Under the pieces are notes generated by a model that was given only the letters and a program-made list of their open reading frames with translations, was not told the DNA's origin and ran no database searches. Both the position numbers and the translations under genes were made by a program. Shown piece by piece: positions 40,184-47,934 of a stretch of DNA of 64,000 nt (position 1 is its first letter; every line of letters starts with the position of its first letter). Source of the DNA: CAVYOD01 sp963770045 (GTDB taxonomy: Bacteria > Acidobacteriota > Aminicenantia > Aminicenantales > CAVYOD01); NCBI GenBank assembly GCA_963770045.1, contig CAVYOD010000009.1:21492-85491 (forward strand), written 5' to 3'.

Positions 40184-40828
40184 ATGAAACGAATGAGTAT
40201 GGCCACGATTATCGCCCTGTTTTGGACAATTCCAGGCCTGGTCGCTCAGAATGTTCCGAGGGCTCAGCTTCCCGTGCTTACGACCTCGGCCGGGCAGAGC
40301 CAGGATGTGACGACTCTCAACATCGTCATGGAAGAAGCCGGCATCAAATATGATTATTGCGATGTTCCCACCCCGGAAATGCTGGCCGCAGGCGTTGGGC
40401 TCGGCGGAAAACAGGCAGCGCCTGGTTTTCACATCGAATCAACGACCGACACGGCCAAGTTCCCCAAGGGCACGCCTTACAAGACTGTTATCTTCGCCAT
40501 CGGCGCCAGCCTGAAGGGCATGGGAGCGTCCGGGCTGACCCTGGATGCAGAAGAGGCACGCCTGAAGAAAGTCATCGATTACTGCCAGAAGAACAAGATT
40601 TTCATGATCGCGGTTCATGTCGGAGGCGAATCAAAGAGGGGCCCGGCCGGAAGCGATAACGAGAGGATGATCGATGCCGTCGCGCCTTATGTGAACGACC
40701 TGGTCGTCACCAACGACAGCAACAAGGACGGCCGGTTCACCAAGATCTCTAAAGAGAAGAACATCCCCTTGACTCAAATTGAATTCGCCCTTGGACTGGT
40801 GGACATTATGAAGCAGGTTTTCCAATAA
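40184..40828 (+). CDS. Exported DUF6305 family protein
   Basis: A 214-residue exported protein. The signal peptide (MATIIALFWTIPGLVAQ) is followed by LPVLTTSAGQSQDVTTLNIVMEEAG, IGASLKGMGASGLTLDAEEARLKKVI and NDSNKDGRFTKISKEKNIPL. GQS, KGMGASG and DGRFTK are the DUF6305 pattern as I know it from Synergistetes-type anaerobes. The alternating strands and helices suggest a flavodoxin-like fold. Family function is unknown; membership in transporter gene groups suggests a periplasmic partner. AGAGGAGG precedes the ATG, 34 bases after the C69 peptidase gene. Confidence 0.72.
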   Translation: MKRMSMATIIALFWTIPGLVAQNVPRAQLPVLTTSAGQSQDVTTLNIVMEEAGIKYDYCDVPTPEMLAAGVGLGGKQAAPGFHIESTTDTAKFPKGTPYKTVIFAIGASLKGMGASGLTLDAEEARLKKVIDYCQKNKIFMIAVHVGGESKRGPAGSDNERMIDAVAPYVNDLVVTNDSNKDGRFTKISKEKNIPLTQIEFALGLVDIMKQVFQ

Positions 40829-40850
40829 TCACCAAAAAAAGGTGAACCCA

Positions 40851-40869
40851 GAGCTGTGAGCAGTGACCG
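40851..40869. repeat. Short heptamer remnant (GCTGTGAGCAGTGA)
   Basis: Two to three GTGAGCA-type units downstream of the DUF6305 gene. The 130-base gap to the next gene holds nothing else recognisable. Confidence 0.5.
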
Positions 40870-40958
40870 GCGGTGGATCAGCGCACACAGCCACTCCTCA
40901 AAGGTTTCCCCGTGCTGGCAAAAGATAAAAAGCTCTGTATGGATGGCTGAATAAAGAT

Positions 40959-41906
40959 TTAAAGCTTGATTTCCTTAATCTTGAGTTTGTTCAAATCGAT
41001 AATCCCCAGCCCCTGCTCGGCGCCGCGTTTGAGATGGACGATCTCCTCCGGTTTCAGTCCGCGAAGGCCTGCGCAATAAGCGTCAATGGCCACCCGATCG
41101 ACGCCGGCCACGACTTTTTGGGGCTTGAGTATCTCGCCCGGACCAAACGGGCCGTTCGTGGTGATGATTTCTGTGGCGTCGACGATGCACAGGGCGGGTT
41201 TCACGGCCTTATTCAGGTCGGCGATGCTCTGGTCCAAGTGGGCGATATCGTTCGGGTCGGTGTCCCAATGCTCCTTATGGAATGTCCGGTTGCAGCCGGG
41301 AGAATTCAACCCCATCAGGTTCTTCATCGTGCCGGTGAACTTGTTTCCCGCATGGTCCTTGGTGATGGGCATATCGATCAGAAGATCGTTGTTGAACAAC
41401 TCTTTGAGGATTCTGGCTTCCTTCAGGGCCACGCCGTTGGAAATCGGCACCGCCTGAAACAGAGCTTCATCCTTTTCGAAGAGCCTGAGATTCGCGCCTT
41501 CTTCCTTGGCTACCTGGCCGAGGCCTGTGTCGTCCCATTGCTTGAGAGGTTGCCAGCTGAGCAGGTTGACTTCCTTGGCCCCGGCTCGCTTGCACATGCG
41601 GATGACCGAACGGACGATTTCGGGCTTGGTAAAGGCCCCAGGATGTCGGCTCTGCACGTTCGGAAGCAGAGCGACTCGGGAGTTTTTGGGGACGAATTTT
41701 TCCATGCCTCCGAGCATCTCGATCGCCTTTATCGTATTCTTTCCGTAATCACCGCCCATGGCAACAGCCACGTCTGGGCCCGGGTCATCCGAGGCAAAGC
41801 CGGAGTCCGCGCGCGCCGAAGAGCCCAACGAACCACCGATAACAAACGTAACCCCGAGCTTGGCGGAGTCTTTAAAAAACTCTCTTCTTCCTATCGTCCG
41901 GGCCAT
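40959..41906 (-). CDS. DUF362 protein with Tat signal (second copy)
   Basis: A 315-residue DUF362 protein distinct from the one at 9514. A twin-arginine signal (GRREFFKDSAKLGVTFVIGG) directs folded export. Family blocks: KNSRVALLPNVQSRHPGAFTKPEIV, AGAKEVNLLSW, DLLIDMPITKDHAGNKFTGTMKNLMGLN, CIVDATEIITTNGPFGPGE and VAGVDRVAIDAYCAGLRG. No ferredoxin cysteines are present. A GGAGG site lies before the ATG. Role unknown; in anaerobes such proteins are suspected of maturing or handling metal cofactors. It stands alone, with no partner gene on its strand close by. Confidence 0.85.
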   Translation of the reverse strand: MARTIGRREFFKDSAKLGVTFVIGGSLGSSARADSGFASDDPGPDVAVAMGGDYGKNTIKAIEMLGGMEKFVPKNSRVALLPNVQSRHPGAFTKPEIVRSVIRMCKRAGAKEVNLLSWQPLKQWDDTGLGQVAKEEGANLRLFEKDEALFQAVPISNGVALKEARILKELFNNDLLIDMPITKDHAGNKFTGTMKNLMGLNSPGCNRTFHKEHWDTDPNDIAHLDQSIADLNKAVKPALCIVDATEIITTNGPFGPGEILKPQKVVAGVDRVAIDAYCAGLRGLKPEEIVHLKRGAEQGLGIIDLNKLKIKEIKL

Positions 41907-41998
41907 CAGGAACCTCCTCGCAAATTTCTTTGTATTCTCTCACAAGTATCCTCAGAGTTCAACCGGACCAGAATAAACCAGAATCCTCTCCGGGCGTG

Positions 41999-42511
41999 CT
42001 ACGGTTGGTGCTTCTTGAGGGCTTCCCGTTGCAGATCCAGGGCCCTGGCCAGCACGGAATGGAGCTTCGCGGCCAGGATTCGTATTTTGATGTTGGACAG
42101 CTTTCTCTTGCCCGACTTCTGGGTTTCGTAATAGGTGTGCAGCAAGATATCTATTTCTTCGTCACTCAGAAAAGGCTTTAGATTCTCATCGGCCTTCAGT
42201 TCCTGCCTCAATTCCTCATAGTCCTGAGCTCTGGCGACGATCTTGTTTTCCTCCAGGAACTGGGCACGCCTCTGTTCATATTCCGGCGCAGCGTAAGCAG
42301 GGATGGGGCCGAGAAGCCGACGCGCCTCACTGAGAGTTGCGTCAAAAAAAAGCTTCCCGTCCTTGAGAAAATTGCGGGCCTGATAGTATTCGGGCGCATT
42401 CTGAGCCGCAGCACTGCTCAGGTAGTCTTCGAAAGTCCGGATGGACTTGGTCAGGAGCTCGAAGCATTTCGCTGCTTCTTGATAAATTTCGCGCTCCCTG
42501 GAAATGACCAT
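41999..42511 (-). CDS. Protein of unknown function, helical, YlbF-like in parts
   Basis: A 170-residue, strongly helical and charged protein without signal peptide or cysteines. It may resemble YlbF/YmcA-type helical hairpin proteins (REREIYQEAAKCFELLTKSIRTFEDYL; FEEN-like ARAQDYEELRQELKADENLKPFLSDEEIDILLH), but this is tentative and the C-terminal 60 residues (KRKLSNIKIRILAAKLHSVLARALDLQ) match nothing I recognise. A GGAGGG site and a TGTGCTATAAA promoter at 42529-42539 support an independent gene. Confidence 0.6.
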   Translation of the reverse strand: MVISREREIYQEAAKCFELLTKSIRTFEDYLSSAAAQNAPEYYQARNFLKDGKLFFDATLSEARRLLGPIPAYAAPEYEQRRAQFLEENKIVARAQDYEELRQELKADENLKPFLSDEEIDILLHTYYETQKSGKRKLSNIKIRILAAKLHSVLARALDLQREALKKHQP

Positions 42512-42528
42512 CCCACGCCCTCCAAGAC

Positions 42529-42539
42529 TTTATAGCACA
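42529..42539 (-). promoter_or_regulatory. Extended -10 promoter (TGTGCTATAAA)
   Basis: Minus-strand TGTGC plus TATAAA 17 bases before the ATG at 42511, with a GGAGGG ribosome-binding site between. Confidence 0.55.
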
Positions 42540-42568
42540 GCTCCATATCCGAGTCAAAAGCAAGCAAA

Positions 42569-42622
42569 CGGGGGACTCCGGGGGACACCTGCATAGAGAG
42601 TGTCCCCCGGGGACGTCCCCCA
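42569..42622. terminator. Strong GGGGGAC/GTCCCCC hairpin
   Basis: GGGGGACTCCGGGGGACAC pairs across an 11-base loop with GTGTCCCCCGGGGACGTCCCCC. It lies just after the stop of the serine hydrolase gene (42630, minus strand). No T-run follows, so it may be a dispersed palindromic repeat that stabilises or ends the message. Confidence 0.6.
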
Positions 42623-42629
42623 GTTTCAG

Positions 42630-43832
42630 TTATCTTATCGAGCTGGCCACGACGTTGGCGATCTTGCTGCGCATCGAGATGATGTCGCCTTTATCATCGG
42701 GATGGACGCGGTTGGTGAGAAAGATGATAAAGGTCTGAGTTTCGGGATCGATCCAAATCGATGTTCCGGTATAGCCGGAATGCCCATAGGAATTGGGACC
42801 GAAGATGTCGCCTCCCACGGTCGCAAAATCGGAGTGGAGGTCCCAGCCCAGGCCCCGTCCCGAGAATTCCACGCGGGCATAGACCGAGGTCATCCTCTCG
42901 ACGGCGAGCGGGCTCAGAATCCTGACTCCGCCAAAGATCCCTTTGTCCAGCATCATTTGGGCGAAGGTGGCGAGGTCATCGGCGGTCGAGAACAGCCCGG
43001 CGTTTCCGGAGACGCCTCCCTGCAGCCGGGCCAGAGGGTCGTGGACGACCCCGATCAGCGGTTTGCCTTCGGAGACCTGGGTCGGGACACAGAGGCCGTG
43101 ATATTTTTCGGGCGGGTTATAAAACGTGTGGTCCATCTGGAGAGGTTTGAAGATATTCTCGGCCGCGAACTCGGCGATCGTCTGGCCGGTGATCTTTTGG
43201 ACGATATAGGCCAGCGTGATAAAGCCGAGACAGCTGTAATCGAACACTTTTCCGGGCGGATTATTCTTGCTGAGCTCGGCAATATATTTAACCAGCGTCC
43301 CGACCGGGCAAGGCTCGCCGCACTTCTCTGCGGCTGCCTTGGCGTCCGTATAAGGCGGCAGACCTGAAGTGTGGGTGAGGAGATGCCAGATCCGAGCGTC
43401 CTCCCCCGGCTTCCCTCCCTCTTCTATGTAGGCAGAAAATTCCGGCACAAAATCCTTGACCTTATCCCAGAGTCGCAAGCGTCCCCGCTCGGCCAGGATC
43501 ATGATCGAGGTGGCGGTGGCGACTGGCTTGGTCATTGAGGCCAGGTCGAAGATCATGGAGATTTCCATCGGTTTGTGCTCGGGGACCCATTCGCTTTCGC
43601 CAAACGCCTGCCTGAAAACGATCCTGCCTTTTCTTCCAACGGCGATCACGGCGCCGGGAAAATCCTTCCGGCCAATCGCTTCTTTCATAAGCTCATTGAT
43701 AAGATTGAGATGGGCTGAAGACATCCCCACGTCCTCAGGCTTTGCCAAAGGAAGCCGCTGGGCATAGCTCGGAGGCAAGGCCAAAATCAAAAGCCATGCG
43801 ATGCCGACGAGAATCCTGGCTTGTTTTTTCAT
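42630..43832 (-). CDS. Exported serine hydrolase of the class C beta-lactamase family (intact)
   Basis: The one unbroken member of the three PBP-like hydrolases in the window, 400 residues from the chosen start at 43832 (MKKQARILVGIAWLLILALPPSYA, signal peptide; AAGGCGG upstream). SMTK is the catalytic SxxK, YSCLGF takes the YxN position with Cys in place of Asn, and GHSGYTG is the third motif; HTSGLPPYTD is also present. The Cys substitution is seen in some esterase-like relatives, so the substrate may be an ester or D-peptide, not a beta-lactam. The open frame extends 35 codons upstream without signal. Confidence 0.84.
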   Translation of the reverse strand: MKKQARILVGIAWLLILALPPSYAQRLPLAKPEDVGMSSAHLNLINELMKEAIGRKDFPGAVIAVGRKGRIVFRQAFGESEWVPEHKPMEISMIFDLASMTKPVATATSIMILAERGRLRLWDKVKDFVPEFSAYIEEGGKPGEDARIWHLLTHTSGLPPYTDAKAAAEKCGEPCPVGTLVKYIAELSKNNPPGKVFDYSCLGFITLAYIVQKITGQTIAEFAAENIFKPLQMDHTFYNPPEKYHGLCVPTQVSEGKPLIGVVHDPLARLQGGVSGNAGLFSTADDLATFAQMMLDKGIFGGVRILSPLAVERMTSVYARVEFSGRGLGWDLHSDFATVGGDIFGPNSYGHSGYTGTSIWIDPETQTFIIFLTNRVHPDDKGDIISMRSKIANVVASSIR

Positions 43833-43909
43833 CTTTACCGCCTTATCCGTCATGCTTTCCTGGCACAACCCCAGCGGGCTGACCCCAACGGATTTCTTCT
43901 GGACATTCC

Positions 43910-44365
43910 TTATTTTAGTCTTTTGATGATGTGCCAACCGTACTTGCTCTTCTGAGGATCAAAGACGGCCAGCCCGATTCCATTGACGGGCAAGCTGAAG
44001 CCCACGTCCCCAAAGCTCTTGACCATCCCGGTGCGGGAATATTCCTGCTGGCTTTCGTCGGGAGTGACTCCTGCGTTGGACATTTTGTAGATCCCCGGAT
44101 ACCGGTCATCCGTGTACTGCTTCACGAGGGCATCGAAATCTTCGCCTTTATTGGCCCGCTCTAATAGCTGCTCGGCCAGTTTCTGGGCTTCCTCCTTGCT
44201 GCGGGTGACCTTGGACTCGGGGATAGAGCCCTGGAAAGCGATCAGGATATGCTGGACCGTGATATGGTCCGGCTCCTTGCCTTCCACCGCTTCAGATCGC
44301 ATTTTCGAGTAAGCGACTCCGCCGACAAGGACTGCGGCGGCCAATAGCCATACCCATTTTTTCAT
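43910..44365 (-). CDS. Parvulin-type peptidyl-prolyl isomerase
   Basis: A 151-residue membrane-anchored rotamase. The N-terminal helix (WVWLLAAAVLVGGVAYS) is followed by a parvulin domain: ITVQHILIAFQGS, KEEAQKLAEQLLERANKGEDFDALVKQYTDD, GFSLPVNGIGLAVFDPQKSKYGWHIIKRL. The histidines of the VQHIL and YGWHIIK motifs are in the expected places. It probably helps fold exported proteins. AAAAAGGAGG precedes the ATG, and the gene follows a methyltransferase remnant by 14 bases. Confidence 0.85.
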   Translation of the reverse strand: MKKWVWLLAAAVLVGGVAYSKMRSEAVEGKEPDHITVQHILIAFQGSIPESKVTRSKEEAQKLAEQLLERANKGEDFDALVKQYTDDRYPGIYKMSNAGVTPDESQQEYSRTGMVKSFGDVGFSLPVNGIGLAVFDPQKSKYGWHIIKRLK

Positions 44366-44378
44366 CGCTACCTCCTTT

Positions 44379-44520
44379 TTATTCTTTCTCGGCCACCAGA
44401 TAGAGCTGCGGGTCTCCGAGTTTAAAAGTGCCTTTTTCGGTCGAGCTATAGATCGCCTGTGTCTTCAGTCCCGCCCCAGCCAGAAGCCTCTTGATCTCGG
44501 CTCTGCCTGGTCGGAGGCTG
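44379..44520 (-). pseudogene. C-terminal remnant of a SAM-dependent methyltransferase
   Basis: About 45 codons in one frame read EIKRLLAGAGLKTQAIYSSTEKGTFKLGDPQLYLVAEKE and a stop. This resembles the end of class I methyltransferases (leucine-rich helix, Y-G-D-F-like turn, final LxLVA strand). No start codon or SAM-binding part is present, and an in-frame stop lies upstream. A TGCTATAAT promoter sits immediately in front at 44522-44530. The likely history is deletion of the front of the gene with the promoter kept, now driving the parvulin gene. Confidence 0.5.
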
Positions 44521-44521
44521 A

Positions 44522-44530
44522 ATTATAGCA
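44522..44530 (-). promoter_or_regulatory. Extended -10 promoter (TGCTATAAT)
   Basis: Consensus minus-strand element ahead of the methyltransferase remnant and the parvulin gene. A plus-strand TATAAT at 44547-44552 lies back to back and could serve the old-yellow-enzyme gene. Confidence 0.55.
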
Positions 44531-44589
44531 AAATTAGGCCTTTTGGTATAATGACTGAAGCAAGTCTGAGTTTTCAGGAGTTCGAAACC

Positions 44590-45709
44590 ATGGAAAAAAG
44601 AATAACAACTTCCATCCTTTTTACACCCATCAGGATTGGCCAGGTCACGGTCCCCAACCGCTTCGTCCGCTCGGCTACGCATGACTTCCTCGCCGATGAG
44701 GATGGAAAGGTTACAGACAGACAGGTCGCGTCTGCTCCGCGATTTGGCCGAAGGAGAAGTAGGTCTGATCATCACCGGTCATGCCTATGTCAACCCGGCG
44801 GGAAAGGCGAGTCCGCGCCAGATCGCGGTCTACGATGACCGATTTATCGAAGGATTGGCCAGGATCCCGGGGGCGGTTCACGATTTTGCCTCCCGGGTTT
44901 TTCTCCAGATCGCCCATGCCGGCCGACAGACCAAAGCCAAACTGTGCGGCTGCACGCCGCTCTCACCCTCAGCCGTCTATGACCCGAGCTCCAAGACAAT
45001 GCCCAAAGAAATGACCGGGGAGGAAATCCGCGGTCTCATCGAGGACTTCATCCAGGCTGCACGCCGGGCTAAAGAGGCCGGCTTTGACGGGGCCCAGCTC
45101 CACGTGGCCCATGGGTACCTTCTCAGCAGCTTTATTTCCCCGCACACCAACCGGCGCCCCGATGAATGGGGTGGATCCATCACCAACCGGGGGCGGGTGC
45201 TGGTTGAGATCGTCCGCGGCACGAAGGACCTCTTGGGACCCGAATTTTCTCTCATCGTCAAGCTGAACTCGACCGATTTTCTGCCGACGGGCTTGACGAT
45301 CGAGGAGAGCATCCAGGTTGCCAAGATCCTGGAGAGCGCCGGAATCGATGCGATCGAGGTCAGCGGAGGGATGGCCGAGGCCGGAAAAGGGTCTATTTGG
45401 CCGGGTCTGAGGAGAGAAGATGAAGAAGGCTATTTTGTTGACCAGGCGGCCAGGATTAAAGAGGCCGTGAAAATCCCTGTTTTCGGTTTGGGTGGAATCC
45501 GGAATTTTTCGGTTATGGATAAAATCGTCCGGGAAGGTCGAGCCGATCTCATCTCTATGAGCCGTCCTTTCATCCGAGAGCCCTTTCTGGTGCGGAAGCT
45601 GCGGCGGGAAGAAATCCAGAAATCCGAATGCATCTCTTGCGTCAAGTGCCTTAATCCGCGTGGGATCCGCTGCGCCGAGCTTGAGCCAAAAAAGGCGGTC
45701 TCGGAATAG
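44590..45709 (+). CDS. NADH:flavin oxidoreductase, old yellow enzyme family, one frameshift
   Basis: FMN-dependent TIM-barrel enzyme of about 372 residues, single-domain type. Landmarks: VPNRFVRSATHDFLADEDGKVTD, VGLIITGHAYVNP, QIAHAGRQTK, FDGAQLHVAHGYLLSSFISPHTN (substrate-binding His pair position), RPDEWGGSITNR and VFGLGGIRNF. The C-terminus has CISCVKCLNP, a short cysteine motif, but lacks the rest of the 4Fe-4S site of the larger members. One base gained at 44725-44730 (GTGCG read as GTCGCG) breaks the frame; corrected, it reads DRQVRLLRDLAEGEVG. AGGAG precedes the ATG. Probable substrate is an unsaturated ketone or ester. Confidence 0.83.
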
Positions 45710-45727
45710 ATTGGACGGGGAAAGACT

Positions 45728-46794
45728 TTGAGCAAGCGTCCCTTCGTTCTCATACTTTTCTCGGCTGTCCTTTTCGGGATCAGCCTGCCTTTAGCCAAAC
45801 TGCTGACAACGGAAATGCACCCGATAGCGCTCGCGGGTTTTCTCTATCTGGGCGCTTTCGTGGGATTGGGCCTCTTTTCTTTGGAAAGGAATATCGCAGG
45901 CAGGGGCCGGCAAGGCGGTATCGCGGATAAGCGCGAAGCATCTCTTAGAAAAAAAGATTTGCCCTGGCTGGCCGCGGCCACCATCGCCGGAGGCGTCCTG
46001 GGCCCCATCAGCTTGATGGCAGGGCTGGCCAGGACCTCGGGCTTTTCGGCCTCTTTGCTGCTAAACCTCGAAGGCGTCGCTACGGCCCTTATCGCCATGA
46101 GATTTTTTAAAGAAGAGGCTCCGCGGCGCTTATGGCTGGCTTTGGGAGCCATGACCGCGGCGGGAGTCTGTTTGACCTGGGATCCCGGCCTGGGCCGGTT
46201 CAATATCATCGGCCCCCTGCTCATTACTCTTGCCATGGTCTGCTGGGGGCTCGATAACAATTTCACCCGGAATATTTCCGACAAAGACCCAGTCCAGATC
46301 GCCGGTATCAAAGGCCTCTTCGCGGGAGCGATCTCTCTCTGCTTGTCGTTGTTTTCGGGATCAACCTGACGATCACAATTCAGACCGCTTATGCCCTCCT
46401 CGTCGGCGCCCTTTGCTACGGCCTGAGCTTGGTTCTGTTCATCAAGGCGTTGCAGCGGCTGGGGGCTTTCCGGGCCGGAGCTTTCTTCAGCCTCGCCCCC
46501 TTCATCGGAGCCGCAGTCTCGCTGGTTGTCCTTCGAGAGCCTTTGGGGATAGCCATGCTTTTGGCGTGTTTATTGATGGTCGTCGGCGTCTGGCTCATCA
46601 TCACAGAAAAACATGCTCACGCCCACCGGCACGAACGCCTGATGCACTTTCATTTTCACACGCATGGCGATCTTCATCACTCCCACCTTCATCCCGAGGC
46701 GATCGAGGAGCCCCACAGCCATGAGCATACCCATGAGGCTTTGGACCACATCCACGGCCACTGGCCCGACATCCATCACCGGCACGGGCACTAA
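45728..46794 (+). CDS. EamA/DMT family transporter with His-rich C-terminal tail, one frameshift
   Basis: Ten-helix drug/metabolite transporter with two EamA repeats (ILFSAVLFGISLPLAKLL... and LLVGALCYGLSLVLFIKALQRLGAFRAG). A one-base loss near 46351 (TTGGTTTTC read as TTGTTTTC) separates them. After the last helix the protein runs on for about 60 residues of which 23 are histidine (for example HFHFHTHGDLHHSHLHP and HIHGHW), with few other side chains. This is unusual for the family and suggests binding of Zn, Ni or Co on the cytoplasmic face, either as substrate or sensor. The start shown follows the upstream stop closely. Confidence 0.82.
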
Positions 46795-46810
46795 ACAAGC
46801 AATTCGTCCC

Positions 46811-46890
46811 CAAGCTAGTCTGTAAGCCTAAAGGCTGATTTTAGGGCCCTTTTTTAGCTCTAAGGCTTGAACCCAGGCCTCTTTTTGTAG
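46811..46890. terminator. Hairpins with T-runs between convergent genes
   Basis: AGCCTAAAGGCT and GGGCCC are each followed by T-rich runs, and CTAAGGCTTG can pair with the first. A bidirectional terminator for the EamA gene and the cysteine-synthase-like gene is plausible. Confidence 0.4.
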
Positions 46891-46953
46891 CTATCTTCAG
46901 CAAAATCAATAACTACCGCAGGCCCGACCCCGAATCTCCCAATTCAATTGGGA

Positions 46954-47934
46954 TTACGGCCAAAGATCGGTGCTCAGGTACTTGAGGCCCGAATCGTTGA
47001 TGATCATGGCCACGGTTTGGCCGCGACAAGGACCGCGGAGAAGCTTGAAGGCGGCGGCAAGATTCGCACCTGAAGAAAACCCGGCGAAAATTCCCTCTTT
47101 ACGGGCGAGGAGTCGGGTAGCCTCAATAGCTTCCTCGTCACTGACTTGGAGATAGCCGTCGATCAATTCTGGCTTCAGAAACGCCAGCTGGGGCATCGCA
47201 TATCCCCCACCCTGGATGCGGTGGTCGGGATGAGTCACCTTTTCGCCAGCCAGGGCTGCGGCCCCCCTGGGCTCGACGACAAAGCAACGAATCGCGGGAT
47301 CAGACTCCTTGAACGCGGCCGCGCAGCCGCCGAACGTGCCTCCGCTCCCTGGGAATTCGCAAAAAGCTTCAATTCGAAAACCCGATGCTCGAGCCTGTCC
47401 CAAAAATTCTGGCCCCGTGTGGAGGTAATGGGAACGGAAATTCCCCAGCAGCCTGAACTGGTCGGCACGGAACCCACCTCTTTCCCGCACGATCCGCTGG
47501 GTTTCCTGTTCGACCAGCTCGAGATCGCCGCCCGACACCCGACCCGGGACCGAGTCAGGCAGCTGATCAACGAGGACGACTTCGGCCCCCAAGGCGGTCA
47601 TCATCCGGGCCCGCTCGCTCGAATTCCCTTTCGACATGACCGCCACAAATTGATAGCCTTTGACAGCGCAAGCTATGGCCAAGCCCGTGCCCATGTTGCC
47701 GCTGGTCAATTCTACAACGAGCTGGCCGGGACGCAGCCGTCCTTCAGCCTCGGCATCCTCGATGATCTGCAGAGCGGGCCGGTCTTTCTTGGAAAAACCG
47801 GGGTTGAGATATTCCAGCTTGGCCAGGATGGACCCGTTTTCGTTCTTGGTGATGCGGGCCAGGTTTACGACAGGCGTTTCGCCGACCGCCTCAAGAACCG
47901 AAGACAGCACCCGGTCAGCACGTTGATTCATCAA
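46954..47934 (-). CDS. PLP-dependent cysteine-synthase-like enzyme
   Basis: Intact 326-residue fold-type II PLP enzyme. LEYLNPGFSKKDRPA holds the Schiff-base lysine at the place where cysteine synthases have NPGGSVKDR, TSGNMGTGLAIA is the phosphate/substrate loop (usually TSGNTGIGLA), and PGSGGTFGGCAAAFKE matches the GTGGTxxG cofactor-phosphate loop. It probably makes cysteine from O-acetylserine, or a related beta-replacement product, but the altered loops leave the substrate open. It shares a four-base overlap with the GH88/105 gene upstream, a surprising partner. Confidence 0.82.
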   Translation of the reverse strand: MMNQRADRVLSSVLEAVGETPVVNLARITKNENGSILAKLEYLNPGFSKKDRPALQIIEDAEAEGRLRPGQLVVELTSGNMGTGLAIACAVKGYQFVAVMSKGNSSERARMMTALGAEVVLVDQLPDSVPGRVSGGDLELVEQETQRIVRERGGFRADQFRLLGNFRSHYLHTGPEFLGQARASGFRIEAFCEFPGSGGTFGGCAAAFKESDPAIRCFVVEPRGAAALAGEKVTHPDHRIQGGGYAMPQLAFLKPELIDGYLQVSDEEAIEATRLLARKEGIFAGFSSGANLAAAFKLLRGPCRGQTVAMIINDSGLKYLSTDLWP

